Origin: Sagittula stellata E-37
GTDB taxonomy: Bacteria > Pseudomonadota > Alphaproteobacteria > Rhodobacterales > Rhodobacteraceae
Length of the DNA stretch: 64,000 nucleotides
NCBI RefSeq assembly: GCF_039724765.1
Contig: NZ_CP155729.1
Coordinates: 1,116,001 to 1,180,000, forward strand
Direction: 5' to 3'
Within the stretch, counting starts at the first letter, position 1, and the number at the start of each line of letters is the position of its first letter. The translations under genes and the position numbers were made by a program. Below, one piece after another: positions 26,140 to 34,399 of this stretch. The notes beneath the pieces are model-generated. The model was given only the letters and a program-made list of their open reading frames with translations, searched no databases and was not told the origin of the DNA.

Positions 26140-27477
26140 ATGAAACGCTTCACCACAGTTGCCGCGGCCGCCGCGCTGGTGGCGCTGCCGACACTGGGCT
26201 TCGCTCAGGAGGCAGACGTCACGCCGCCGAACGGAGAGATCGGCTACATCTTCACCACCTTCATGTTCCTCGTCACCGGCTTCCTGGTGATGTGGATGGG
26301 CGCAGGCTTCTCCATGCTCGAAGCCGGCCTCGTGCGTCAGAAGAACGTCACCATGCAGCTCATGAAGAACATCGCGCTCTTCTCGATCGCTGCGATCATG
26401 TACTACCTCATCGGTTACAACCTGATGTACCCGGGCGACGGCTGGTCCGTGGAGGGTGTCATCGGTGCCTTCATGCCGACCACGCTGGAGCCCGTCGGCC
26501 TGGCCGATACGGAAACCGACCTCACCTACGCGTCCGTGGGCTCCGACTTCTTCTTCCAGCTGATGTTCTGCGCCACCACCGCCTCGATCGTCTCCGGCAC
26601 CCTGGCCGAGCGCATCAAGCTGTGGCCCTTCCTGATCTTCACCGTGGTCCTGACCGGCTTCATCTACCCGATCCAGGCGTCCTGGAAGTGGGGCGGCGGT
26701 TTCCTCGCGCCGGGCATCGACGGCCAGACCGACTTCCTCGACTTCGCAGGCTCCACCGTTGTGCACTCCGTCGGCGGCTGGGCAGCCCTGACCGGTGCCC
26801 TGATCCTCGGACCGCGGATCGGCAAGTACAAGGACGGCCGCACCGTGCCGATGCCGGGTTCAAACCTGACCCTGGCGACCCTCGGTACGTTCATCCTGTG
26901 GCTCGGCTGGTTCGGCTTCAACGGCGGCTCGCAGCTCTACATGGACACCGCGGGCAACGTGGCCGACATCTCCCGCATCTTCGCGAACACCAACACGGCA
27001 GCCGCCGGTGGCGCGATCGCGGCGCTGATCCTGACGCAGATCCTCTACAAGAAGCCGGACCTCACCATGGTGCTGAACGGCGCTCTGGCAGGCCTCGTGT
27101 CGATCACCGCTGAGCCGCTGACCCCCGGTCTGGGCATGGCGACCATCATCGGCATGATCGGTGGCGTGCTCTGCGTCCTCGCGGTTCCGGTCCTCGACAA
27201 GCTCAAGATCGACGACGTTGTCGGCGCCATCCCGGTGCACCTCGTCTGCGGCATCTGGGGCACCATCGCCGTGGTCCTGACCAACGGTGACGCGAACCTC
27301 GGCGTACAGCTCTACTCCATCCTCGTGGTCGGTATCTTCGTGGTCGTCACCTCCGGCGTCGTCTGGTTCATCCTGAAAATGGTCATGGGCATCCGCGTCG
27401 GCGAGGAAGAAGAGATCATGGGCCTCGACATGGCCGAACTGGGCATGGAAGCCTACCCGGAATTCTCCAAGGGCTGA
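26140..27477 (+). CDS. amtB: Ammonium transporter
   Basis: A 445-residue Amt family channel with a cleavable N-terminal signal (MKRFTTVAAAAALVALPTLGFAQ) followed by eleven membrane helices. The twin pore histidines are in STVVHSVGGW and IPVHLVCGIWG. It conducts ammonium across the inner membrane under nitrogen limitation and is gated by GlnK, encoded just upstream. The codon use is strongly biased, as in highly expressed genes. A strong terminator follows at 27506. Confidence 0.96.
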   Translation: MKRFTTVAAAAALVALPTLGFAQEADVTPPNGEIGYIFTTFMFLVTGFLVMWMGAGFSMLEAGLVRQKNVTMQLMKNIALFSIAAIMYYLIGYNLMYPGDGWSVEGVIGAFMPTTLEPVGLADTETDLTYASVGSDFFFQLMFCATTASIVSGTLAERIKLWPFLIFTVVLTGFIYPIQASWKWGGGFLAPGIDGQTDFLDFAGSTVVHSVGGWAALTGALILGPRIGKYKDGRTVPMPGSNLTLATLGTFILWLGWFGFNGGSQLYMDTAGNVADISRIFANTNTAAAGGAIAALILTQILYKKPDLTMVLNGALAGLVSITAEPLTPGLGMATIIGMIGGVLCVLAVPVLDKLKIDDVVGAIPVHLVCGIWGTIAVVLTNGDANLGVQLYSILVVGIFVVVTSGVVWFILKMVMGIRVGEEEEIMGLDMAELGMEAYPEFSKG

Positions 27478-27505
27478 GACCTCCCTCTCAACCCGATCTG
27501 GCACG

Positions 27506-27540
27506 GGCCCGGGCGCAGCGATGCGCCCGGGCCTTTCCTT
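27506..27540 (+). terminator. Rho-independent terminator of glnK-amtB
   Basis: GGCCCGGGCGCA and TGCGCCCGGGCC form a perfect 12-base stem around GCGA, followed by TTTCCTTT. The 3' part of this hairpin also belongs to a second inverted repeat (27529-27582). Confidence 0.85.
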
Positions 27541-27582
27541 TGCGCGCAGGGGCGTCCTCCTGCTGCGCGCAAAGGAAGGCCC
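27529..27582. repeat. 20-base inverted repeat overlapping the amtB terminator
   Basis: GGGCCTTTCC-TTTGCGCGCAG (27529-27549) pairs with CTGCGCGCAAAGGAAGGCCC (27563-27582) with one bulged T and a 13-base loop. Its left arm shares 27529-27533 and the T-run with the amtB terminator, so the two hairpins are mutually exclusive. On the minus strand the right hairpin also ends in a purine-to-pyrimidine tract. Confidence 0.75.
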
Positions 27583-27599
27583 GAGTAAATCCATCAGGA

Positions 27600-27628
27600 T
27601 TGACAAGTCCGACTTAATTGGTCATCTA
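27600..27628 (+). promoter_or_regulatory. Promoter-like region and palindrome upstream of bfd
   Basis: TTGACA at 27600-27605 makes a good -35 box; CATCTA after a 17-base spacer is a weak -10. The perfect palindrome AAGTC-C-GACTT (27605-27615) overlaps the spacer, where a repressor would block RNA polymerase. The flanking TTGAC...GGTCA also forms an imperfect inverted repeat. An iron-responsive regulator is plausible given the bfd-bfr genes, but the binding protein is not identified. Confidence 0.4.
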
Positions 27629-27658
27629 TTTGGCGTCAGCAAAAGGATCAAACGCGCC

Positions 27659-27898
27659 ATGATGATCTGCCACTGCAACGGACTTTCGGACAAGGACATC
27701 CACGCCGCCATGGACTGGATGCGCGCCGCCGACCCGGACACGATCATCACGCCGGGCAAGGTCTTCCGCGCTCTGGGGCGCAAGACCGATTGTGCCGGCT
27801 GCCTGCCGCTCTTTCTCGAAACAATGCAGAAGAACCCCAACCTCGAAGTGCCCGTTCTGACAAGCGTCGGCGCCCGCCGCATGCGGCAGGTGCGCTGA
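27659..27898 (+). CDS. bfd: Bacterioferritin-associated ferredoxin
   Basis: A 79-residue [2Fe-2S] protein of the Bfd family. Cluster ligands are C4, C6, C45 and C48 (CHC ... DCAGC), a CxC...CxxC pattern with a slightly longer central spacing than in E. coli Bfd. Bfd donates electrons to bacterioferritin to release stored iron. Bfr is encoded 125 bases downstream. The start is ATG 27659 (or the adjacent ATG 27662), preceded by AAAAGGA. The longer upstream frame runs through the amtB terminator and is rejected. Confidence 0.92.
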   Translation: MMICHCNGLSDKDIHAAMDWMRAADPDTIITPGKVFRALGRKTDCAGCLPLFLETMQKNPNLEVPVLTSVGARRMRQVR

Positions 27899-28023
27899 CG
27901 GTCGCACCCGTCGCGTCGACTATTGGCGCCGCCCGGAAATCTGCCGTAAGGTGATCTGACCGATCACCCAGCCAGCGCCCGCGAGGACCGCAAGCCAGGC
28001 CATTTCAGACAATGAGGGGCACC

Positions 28024-28506
28024 ATGAAGGGCGACGAAAAAGTCATCGAATATCTCAATGCGGCACTGCGCAGCGAACTGACCGCGGTCAGCCAGTACTG
28101 GCTGCACTACCGGCTTCAGGAAGACTGGGGCTTTGGCCGCGTGGCCGCCAAATCGCGCGCGGAAAGCATCGAAGAAATGCACCACGCCGACAAGCTGATC
28201 GACCGGATCATCTTCCTCGGTGGCCATCCGAACCTGCAAAAGCTCGACCCGCTGCGCATCGGCGAGACCCTGCGCGAAACGCTCGAGGCCGACCTCGCCG
28301 GCGAATACGACGCGCGCACCCTGTACATCGAGGCGCGCCAGCACTGCGATTCGGTGGGCGACTACGTGTCGAAGAACCTGTTCGAAGAACTGATCGCCGA
28401 CGAGGAAGGGCACATCGACTTCCTTGAAACGCAGCTCGATCTGGAAAAGACCCTCGGCGCCACGGCCTACGGCCAGCTCAACGCCAAGCCGACCGACGAT
28501 ATCTGA
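28024..28506 (+). CDS. bfr: Bacterioferritin
   Basis: A 160-residue ferritin-like protein with all functional residues in canonical positions: haem ligand M52, and ferroxidase ligands E18, E51, H54, E94, E127 and H130. It forms a 24-mer that oxidises and stores iron in the cytoplasm. The start is ATG 28024 ([12 protein letters not shown]), matching the family; the ATG at 28012 lacks a better ribosome-binding site and adds four residues. It follows bfd in the same direction, so the pair is probably co-regulated by iron. Confidence 0.95.
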   Translation: MKGDEKVIEYLNAALRSELTAVSQYWLHYRLQEDWGFGRVAAKSRAESIEEMHHADKLIDRIIFLGGHPNLQKLDPLRIGETLRETLEADLAGEYDARTLYIEARQHCDSVGDYVSKNLFEELIADEEGHIDFLETQLDLEKTLGATAYGQLNAKPTDDI

Positions 28507-28817
28507 GGAACGGCCAGCCCGGGGCGGGCGATTCGGGGGCGCGACGCGCGCCACCGTTGCGCCGGGCGGCATTCGCGCAAAGATATTAATAACCGGCCGG
28601 TTCAAGGGGTCGAACCGGCCGGGACTCACCCCAACAAATGGTTAACGTGGTAGGATGAACGCAGCGGACGCTGCATTCACAGTCACGGTTTCCTGCCCCA
28701 TCGGTAGCGCCCGAGACGCCCATCACACTCTATGCATGTAAAGGTCAAGCCGACGTTTACACTGGCACGCAACGCACGGTGCCCGGGATCGGGCACGTTC
28801 AGCCGACCGCGTCATGC
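28507..28817. other. Intergenic region between bfr and the FadR-type regulator
   Basis: About 310 bases between convergent genes. It holds the family C palindrome at 28591-28633; the rest is moderately AT-rich around 28660-28760 with no convincing gene or T-tailed terminator. Confidence 0.5.
28591..28633. repeat. Family C palindromic repeat, copy 1
   Basis: AACCGGCCGGTTC and GAACCGGCCGG surround an 8-base loop (AAGGGGTC), followed by GACTCACCCC. The whole unit, including the flanking GACTCACC and the AT-rich end TTAATAACC, recurs in inverse orientation at 35443-35486. Confidence 0.75.
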
Positions 28818-29585
28818 TCAGCGGCTGGTTTCCCGCTCCAGCCTCTGACGCGCGATCAGCTCGTTGCGCTCTGCCTTGCGGTCGGCGGTCAGGGCCGCCT
28901 CCACGTAATCCAGGTGCTGCTCCACCGCAGCGCGCGCGGCTTCCGCATCGCGGATCTGAAGTGCGGCGTTGATGGCCCGGTGCTGCTCCAGCAGGCTTTC
29001 GCGCGTGGTGCGCTGCTTGAACATGATCTGGCGGTTGTAGAACACGCCCTCGCGCAGCAACTGATACATGCTGCGCATCATGTGAAGCATGATAACGTTA
29101 TGGGAAGCCTCGATAATTGCGAGGTGGAAGTCGGCGTCCAGCCGAGCTTCCTCTGCCGGGTTGCGCTTGCCGTGGGCCGCTTCCATCTTGGTCATCAACT
29201 CGTCGATGACCTTCAGGTCGGTTTCGGTGCCGTTTTCCGCCGCGCGCTGCGCCGCCAGACCCTCCATATCGCGCCGGAAGGACAGGTAGTCAAAGACCGC
29301 CTCGTCGTGGTTGGCGAACAACCCCACCAGCGCCTCCGAAAACGCGGAGCCCAGAACGTCGGTCACGAAGATGCCCGCGCCAGCCCGGCTTTCCAGCAGG
29401 CCACGGGCATGGAGTTCGGCCACCGCCTCGCGCAGGGACGGGCGAGAAACCCCAAGCTTTTCAGACAGTTCGCGTTCCGAGGGCAGGCGCTCTCCGGGCC
29501 GCAGGATGCCGCGCAGGATCAGTTTCTCGATCTGCCGCACGACCGTTGCCGCCAGTTTCTCCGGTTGGACTTTCTCGAAGGGCAT
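28818..29585 (-). CDS. FadR/PdhR-type GntR-family transcriptional regulator
   Basis: A 255-residue regulator with an N-terminal winged helix-turn-helix (LPSERELSEKLGVSRPSLRE, about residues 33-52) and a C-terminal FCD domain. The FCD metal/ligand residues are seen in DADFHLAIIEASHN and EQHRAIN. PdhR/LldR-like members respond to small carboxylates. The start is ATG 29583-29585 (MPFEKVQPEKLAATVVRQIE). A 27-base inverted repeat just upstream of the start suggests autoregulation. No metabolic partner genes are adjacent, so the effector is unknown. Confidence 0.9.
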   Translation of the reverse strand: MPFEKVQPEKLAATVVRQIEKLILRGILRPGERLPSERELSEKLGVSRPSLREAVAELHARGLLESRAGAGIFVTDVLGSAFSEALVGLFANHDEAVFDYLSFRRDMEGLAAQRAAENGTETDLKVIDELMTKMEAAHGKRNPAEEARLDADFHLAIIEASHNVIMLHMMRSMYQLLREGVFYNRQIMFKQRTTRESLLEQHRAINAALQIRDAEAARAAVEQHLDYVEAALTADRKAERNELIARQRLERETSR

Positions 29586-29593
29586 GGGACCTC

Positions 29594-29620
29594 GCTTTGG
29601 TCTGTTCGTCTTACCAAAGC
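29594..29620 (-). promoter_or_regulatory. Inverted repeat, probable autoregulatory operator
   Basis: GCTTTGGT and ACCAAAGC form perfect 8-base arms with an 11-base centre, starting 9 bases upstream of the regulator start codon. TGGT...ACCA arms are typical of FadR/PdhR-type operators. Confidence 0.5.
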
Positions 29621-29738
29621 CGAAGTCACACAGGGAAGCCCCATCCGTCGGCGCTTGTAAACAATTACCCGAAATGCGGCGCATTACGGCCTTAATCCTC
29701 AACAGAATGGTTCGGGACACCGCACCACAGAGGCCCCC

Positions 29739-30755
29739 ATGCTGACCGCACTGATTGCTACCCTCCTTGGCACCATGACGCTTGCCGCCGTCGCCCAGCC
29801 GGGCGACCTGACAGAGGGCGACGACACACCCGACCTGCCGCTCGACCAGCCGGACGCGGCATCCGGCGACATTGTCCAGGCGGGGCTCTGGTCCGACCAG
29901 GTGGATGGCACCGCACAGGACGACTGGCTGGCCGGTGGACGGAGCTGCGATACACTGGAAGGTCACGAAGGTAACGACACCCTTTACGGAGAGCGCGGCC
30001 GCGACCTCCTCGAAGGCGGCACCGGCAACGATTTCCTAAACGGCAACGCCTGGCACGACGCACTGGACGGCGGCGCGGGTGACGACACGCTCCTTGGCGA
30101 CACGGGCAAGGACACGCTCCTCGGCGGCGAGGGCGACGACGAGATGTCCGGGGGCGAGTGGGACGACCTGCTGATCGGCGGCGCAGGCAGCGATGCTATG
30201 ACAGGCGACGGTGGGGACGATCTGATGTACGCGCATGTTCCCGGGCCTTCGGGCGACGACATGACGGCGCGGGCGTTCCATGAATCTCTTGAGCATGTCT
30301 TTGACCACAGGGCAGAGTTCGATGCGCTCTCCGAGCAGGACCAGCAGGCAGCGGCGGAAACCCTGTTCGACGAGATGCTGCAACGCTATCCCGGCGCCCC
30401 GGCGGGCGCGGACGGGGCCGACACTCTGGACGGCGGGGCGGGCGACGACACGCTGCACGCCGGTGACGGCGACGAGATGATCGGCGGTGCGGGGGACGAC
30501 GACTTCGTGGTGTCCGACTGGACGGCGCAGAGCGGTGGGACAGGCGCGCTTATTGACGACTTCGGCCTGGGTGACGATGAACTGATCGTGGAGTACGACG
30601 CTTCGACCGGGGCGGCGGCTCCTGAAATCGCGGTGACCACGTTCGCGAACGGAGACCAGGTTGTCACGGCTGACGGCCTGACAGTTGCAACCCTGCTGTC
30701 GCCAGCGCAAATGCTGGATGCGTCGGACGTCCTTGTGGTGGGCGTAATGGTCTGA
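29739..30755 (+). CDS. Short RTX (hemolysin-type calcium-binding) protein
   Basis: A 338-residue acidic protein. A hydrophobic N-terminus (LTALIATLLGTMTLAAVA) is followed by two blocks of GGxGxDxLx nonapeptide repeats (about residues 78-165 and 227-252) separated by a ~60-residue helical insert (ARAFHESLEHVFDHRAEFDALSEQ region). The C-terminal ~90 residues lack repeats and end in DASDVLVVGVMV, compatible with a type I secretion signal. The repeats bind Ca2+ after export. The only secretion genes in the window are the PrtD/HlyD pair at 18125-21375. No enzymatic domain is recognised. A hydrophobic N-terminus is unusual for type I clients. Confidence 0.82.
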   Translation: MLTALIATLLGTMTLAAVAQPGDLTEGDDTPDLPLDQPDAASGDIVQAGLWSDQVDGTAQDDWLAGGRSCDTLEGHEGNDTLYGERGRDLLEGGTGNDFLNGNAWHDALDGGAGDDTLLGDTGKDTLLGGEGDDEMSGGEWDDLLIGGAGSDAMTGDGGDDLMYAHVPGPSGDDMTARAFHESLEHVFDHRAEFDALSEQDQQAAAETLFDEMLQRYPGAPAGADGADTLDGGAGDDTLHAGDGDEMIGGAGDDDFVVSDWTAQSGGTGALIDDFGLGDDELIVEYDASTGAAAPEIAVTTFANGDQVVTADGLTVATLLSPAQMLDASDVLVVGVMV

Positions 30756-30821
30756 GCCGCTTGGCCAGGGGGCCCTCGGCCTGTTGGTCGCCGCTATGCG
30801 CCGCCTTTGCCCCTCAGGTAA

Positions 30822-31262
30822 CTACCAGCGGTCAAGCGCCGCCTCGTCCTCGTCCCGAGCGGCGACCCAGCCCGTTTCGTCGCCCACGAATTCCTTTTTC
30901 CAGAAGGGCGCGCGCGATTTGAGGTAGTCCATCAGGTATTCGGCCGCCTCGAAGGCGTCCTTGCGATGGCGCGCGGCGGTGGCGACCATCATGATCTGCT
31001 CGCCGGCTTCCATCCGCCCGTAGCGGTGGATAACCAGCGCATCGCCGAGGGACCAGCGGTCCATGGCCTCGGCGGCGATCTTTTCCAGCGCTTTCTCTGT
31101 CATGCCTGGATAGTGTTCGATCTCCATCGCGTTCAGCCCGCCGTCCACATCGCGGACGACGCCGGTAAACGTCACGATGGCGCCCATGTCGTGGCGTCCG
31201 GCGGCGAACCCCGCCGCCTCGGCGCCGAAGTCGAAAGGCGCGTCCTGAACGACGATCCGCAT
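30822..31262 (-). CDS. moaE: Molybdopterin synthase catalytic subunit
   Basis: A 146-residue MoaE. Family blocks are GAIVTFTGVVRD, ALVIHRYGRMEAGEQIMMV and the catalytic lysine region LKSRAPFWKKE. With MoaD it inserts sulphur into cPMP to make molybdopterin. The start is ATG 31260-31262, sharing one base with the MoaD stop (TGATG), so the subunits are translated in a coupled way. It is the last gene of pgsA-moaD-moaE, an order common in Rhodobacteraceae. Confidence 0.95.
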   Translation of the reverse strand: MRIVVQDAPFDFGAEAAGFAAGRHDMGAIVTFTGVVRDVDGGLNAMEIEHYPGMTEKALEKIAAEAMDRWSLGDALVIHRYGRMEAGEQIMMVATAARHRKDAFEAAEYLMDYLKSRAPFWKKEFVGDETGWVAARDEDEAALDRW

Positions 31263-31507
31263 CAGCCGCCCGTCATCGGCGGGAAGAAGGCCACTTCGCG
31301 CACACCGGCAAGGGGGGCATCGAATTCCGTCAGCTCCTGGTCGACGGCCACGCGCAGGGCCGAGATGTCCTCGAAGGCTGCGGCGTAGCGTTCTTCGCGG
31401 GCGCGCAGTTCCGTCACGAGGTCCATGACCGTCGCCGCGCCGGTGTCCACCGTTTCCTTGGCCAGTCCGATCCGTTCGCGGACCCAAGCGAAATAGAGTA
31501 CCTGCAT
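31262..31507 (-). CDS. moaD: Molybdopterin synthase sulphur carrier subunit
   Basis: An 81-residue ubiquitin-like MoaD ending in the required Gly-Gly (PPMTGG), which becomes the thiocarboxylate. The VREVAFFPPMTGG end is diagnostic. It overlaps moaE by one base at its 3' end and pgsA by one base at its 5' end (TGATG at both junctions). It donates sulphur to the MoaE active site. Confidence 0.94.
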   Translation of the reverse strand: MQVLYFAWVRERIGLAKETVDTGAATVMDLVTELRAREERYAAAFEDISALRVAVDQELTEFDAPLAGVREVAFFPPMTGG

Positions 31508-32172
31508 CACGTCTCCTCCTTGAGGTGCGGGATCGCCTTTCGGAAATAGTCGAGCCCGGTGATGAGCGTCAACGCCGCCGCCAGCCACAACAATGCGATC
31601 CCTGCGAGACCGGACCAGACCATGCCGTGCTGCTTCCAGCGCAGGCCCATCAGGTCTTCTGCCGTGCCATCGAGGATATTGCCCACGATTTCGTCGTTCA
31701 TACCCATGGATGACATCACCACATAGTGCTCGAACACGCCTTGGCTGAACAACACCGCGATGGCGACCATCTGGACCGTCGTCTTCCACTTCGCCAGCTT
31801 GGTCACTTTGAGCGTGCCCGATACGTCGCCGAGGAACTCCCGCAGACCGGAAACGAATACCTCGCGGAACAGGATAACCGTGGCGGGCAGGACAAGCCAC
31901 GGCGTCCAGGACGAATACCCGACGATCACCATGAGGGCGATCACCACCATGGCCTTGTCGGCGATCGGATCCAGCATCGCGCCGATCTTGGTTTCTTGGC
32001 TCCAGGCGCGGGCAAGGTGGCCGTCGAAGAAGTCCGTGATGGCCGCGCCCAGGAAGAGGATCAGTGCAAGCCAGTCCGCGAGCGGCCGCGCGAAATACAG
32101 AAACATCAGTGCCACGCCGGGGGCGGCAAGCAGGCGCAGGGCCGTCAGGATATTGGGCAAGGTCCATTTCAT
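31507..32172 (-). CDS. pgsA: CDP-diacylglycerol-glycerol-3-phosphate phosphatidyltransferase
   Basis: A 221-residue CDP-alcohol phosphatidyltransferase. The signature DGxxARx8GxxxDxxxD is complete: D50, G51, A54, R55, G64, D68, D72. Several membrane helices are visible. It makes phosphatidylglycerol phosphate, the committed step to PG and cardiolipin. The start is ATG 32170-32172; a longer upstream frame contains only basic low-complexity sequence. It leads the operon with moaD and moaE. Confidence 0.94.
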   Translation of the reverse strand: MKWTLPNILTALRLLAAPGVALMFLYFARPLADWLALILFLGAAITDFFDGHLARAWSQETKIGAMLDPIADKAMVVIALMVIVGYSSWTPWLVLPATVILFREVFVSGLREFLGDVSGTLKVTKLAKWKTTVQMVAIAVLFSQGVFEHYVVMSSMGMNDEIVGNILDGTAEDLMGLRWKQHGMVWSGLAGIALLWLAAALTLITGLDYFRKAIPHLKEET

Positions 32173-32317
32173 CGCAGCATTCCTAGCTGGTTCGAACCGG
32201 CGGGGGAAGGGGCCTCGCCTTAGTGGCAATTCGCATCTCGCGGTCACATAGCGTATCGCGTTCGCCTTTCCCGCGACCTGCGATGAAACGCCGCCCGGGC
32301 AGTGGCAGCCCGAGCGG

Positions 32318-33043
32318 TCAGCCCCTCTGGCGGATGCGCTCGATCAGCCGGGCGCGCGCTTCGGGCACCGGTTTGTCGCCCATTTGCGGTGCCAGCCGGT
32401 GTTCGAGGAAATAGCCTGTGGTGCCAAGTGCCGTGGCGACCTCGGGGTTGTCGGCGGCCCCTCGGCCCAGCATCACCTCGGGCAAAGGCAGCAGGTGATG
32501 GACCCAGTTGCCTGCGCCTTCGGCCGTCACCGCGCGCCCGCTCTTTGGTGAGACGTAGACCAGCCCCTCGGTCCGTCCGGTGACCGCGCAGCACGACAGG
32601 TCGAGGGCAAATCCCATCTCCTCCAGCAGCGCCATCTCCCACCGCAGGTAGGCGAGCGGCCAGAGATCGGGCTGGTCGAGCAGGTCCAGAAGCTGTTCGC
32701 TGAAGGTGTAGAGGTCAGGATGCGGGACCCGCTCGGGCAGGCAGAACCTGAGCAGCGCCACCACCGCATTCAAACCGGCCAGCGCCAGCCGGTCCCCCAG
32801 CGCCTGCGCGGCACGGGAGCGTTGCGGCTCGACCGTGAAAGCACCCATGTGATCTTCGAGACGCGCCCGCCAGCTCAGGTCCAGTTGCGCGCCGGGTTGC
32901 AGGTGCGGTGCCATCTTGCGCGAGGTGCCGCCCCTCAGGACGCCGGAATGACGGCCGCGTTCGGGGGTGAACACGTCGAGGATCAGCGAGGTCTCGCCGT
33001 GCCGCCGCGTCGCCAGCAGTATCCCGGTGTCCCGCCATTCCAT
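32318..33043 (-). CDS. recO: DNA repair protein RecO
   Basis: A 241-residue RecO. The N-terminal OB-fold block [26 protein letters not shown] and the helical middle ([22 protein letters not shown]) match the family. RecO loads RecA onto SSB-coated DNA with RecR. In the usual Rhodobacteraceae order it follows era and DUF1491; here a plus-strand secreted protein gene lies between them. There is no Cys4 zinc motif in the C-terminal domain, as in many alphaproteobacterial RecO. Confidence 0.93.
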   Translation of the reverse strand: MEWRDTGILLATRRHGETSLILDVFTPERGRHSGVLRGGTSRKMAPHLQPGAQLDLSWRARLEDHMGAFTVEPQRSRAAQALGDRLALAGLNAVVALLRFCLPERVPHPDLYTFSEQLLDLLDQPDLWPLAYLRWEMALLEEMGFALDLSCCAVTGRTEGLVYVSPKSGRAVTAEGAGNWVHHLLPLPEVMLGRGAADNPEVATALGTTGYFLEHRLAPQMGDKPVPEARARLIERIRQRG

Positions 33044-33132
33044 GCCGCGACATTGGCGCTGTGGCCGGGCGGGGGCAAGGGTTTCTCAACCCCGCTGTGT
33101 CACAACGCCCCGACCTTCAGAAGGAGGACGGG

Positions 33133-33918
33133 ATGCGGCGATACCTGTGGATTCTGGTCATGGTGCTGACAGCGGACGGGGCCGCCGCGCAGGCGATTTC
33201 CATGGATGCGCGCGGCGCGCTTTTCGCCGATCGCGGGCCGATGTTCGGCGGGGCGGCGGGCGCTGTTGTGCCTGTGGTCCGCGACCGGCAGGCGCAGGTG
33301 ATCCAGGTCAGCACCGGCGGCGAAGGCGGCACCAACGGGGCGGCGGCGAGCCTGTTTGCCGGGCGGGCGGCGGCCTCCTTCTTTGCGCCGTGGCCCAGTC
33401 GGGGGGCACCGGTGGTCGACCGGATCGGACCTCGGTCCGGCGGGCCGGTCGCACAGCTTCGGGACCTGATCGCCACGGCAGAGGCGGGGCGCGCGGGCTA
33501 TGATGCCGTGCAGCACGGGGCGCGGATCAAGCCGCCCCTGCCGCCCACCCGAATGACCCTGTCGGAGATCTACGCCTGGATCGACGCGACACCCGGTCAG
33601 CCCCATGCCATCGGACGCTACCAGATCATACCGTCCACCCTTCAAGGCCTTGTCCGCAAAGCGAAATACGGCCCGAACACCCGATTTACTCCGGCGGTGC
33701 AGGACAGCCTGGCCGACATCCTGCTGGAGGAGGCGGGCCTGACCGCCTTCCGTGAAGGGGTGATGACGCGCACCGCCTTCATGAACAATATCGCCAAGAT
33801 CTGGGCCGGGCTGCCGAACTCTTCGGGCCGCTCGCATTATCATGGCTACGCGGGCAACAAGGCGACGATGACCTGGGCGCATTTCGAGTCTCAGATGGCG
33901 CGGATCTTCCCTGGCTGA
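33133..33918 (+). CDS. Secreted lysozyme-like protein
   Basis: A 261-residue protein with a Sec signal (MRRYLWILVMVLTADGAAAQA). Residues ~120-261 resemble the lysozyme-like fold of phage muraminidases: LRDLIATAEAGRAGYDAVQ carries the catalytic-type Glu, and HAIGRYQIIPSTLQGLV is the conserved substrate-groove block. The N-terminal ~100 mature residues are Gly/Ala-rich and unassigned. A GGAGG Shine-Dalgarno lies eight bases upstream of the ATG at 33133. It is a plus-strand gene inserted between recO and the DUF1491 gene. Peptidoglycan cleavage in the periplasm is the likely role. Confidence 0.7.
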   Translation: MRRYLWILVMVLTADGAAAQAISMDARGALFADRGPMFGGAAGAVVPVVRDRQAQVIQVSTGGEGGTNGAAASLFAGRAAASFFAPWPSRGAPVVDRIGPRSGGPVAQLRDLIATAEAGRAGYDAVQHGARIKPPLPPTRMTLSEIYAWIDATPGQPHAIGRYQIIPSTLQGLVRKAKYGPNTRFTPAVQDSLADILLEEAGLTAFREGVMTRTAFMNNIAKIWAGLPNSSGRSHYHGYAGNKATMTWAHFESQMARIFPG

Positions 33919-33955
33919 GGGACGTGCCCGGTGCCTGCCAAGGGCGCGCGGGACT

Positions 33956-33980
33956 GTAGGGCGGGGCTGTGCGCCGCCCC
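33956..33980. repeat. Family B palindromic unit
   Basis: GTAGGGCGGGGCTGTGCGCC followed by GCCCC, one base different in the centre from the units near 23 kb. It sits just before the end of the convergent DUF1491 gene. Confidence 0.75.
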
Positions 33981-33984
33981 GCGC

Positions 33985-34314
33985 TCAGGCCAGCCCGTCC
34001 TGATCCAGCAGGTGGCGTCCGGCACGGTCCTCGACCTCGATCACCCAGAGGTCCGGGTCGAAGCCGCGCTGGCGGGAGATGGCCGCGTCGACCTCGCGTT
34101 CGTCGCCTCCGGCGAGGTCCGACCAGACCCGTTCGCCGGTCGCCAGATCGAACCCTCGGGTGAAGGCGCGGGCCTTGCCGTCGAGTGTCGAGAGCTTGAC
34201 CAGAACGGCCCCGGCGGTGTCGTCGCCATGCGCCACGACGAAGGCCGGGATGTCGTGCAACCGCAGCCGCGCCAGGTAGGCGTCGACCCAGAAACGGGCG
34301 GTCAGGCGGGTCAT
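33985..34314 (-). CDS. DUF1491 family protein
   Basis: A 109-residue protein matching the alphaproteobacterial DUF1491 family: RLTARFWVDAYLARLRL at the start and GFDPDLWVIEVEDRAGRHLL near the end. The function is unknown. It lies downstream of era on the same strand, as in related genomes, with 85 bases between. The start is ATG 34312-34314; an upstream ATG would add 18 residues not typical of the family. Confidence 0.88.
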   Translation of the reverse strand: MTRLTARFWVDAYLARLRLHDIPAFVVAHGDDTAGAVLVKLSTLDGKARAFTRGFDLATGERVWSDLAGGDEREVDAAISRQRGFDPDLWVIEVEDRAGRHLLDQDGLA

Positions 34315-34399
34315 CGCAACTCCGGTTAATGCGCTGTTCAGGTCGGTTGACGAAAGGTTGAACCCCAATGAAACAAGGGGTCCTGTCTGCGCGGGTCGC

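Noticed and set aside
32189-32198. GGTTCGAACC resembling a tRNA T-loop
   Set aside because: No acceptor stem, anticodon arm or CCA follows; it is a short palindrome upstream of pgsA.
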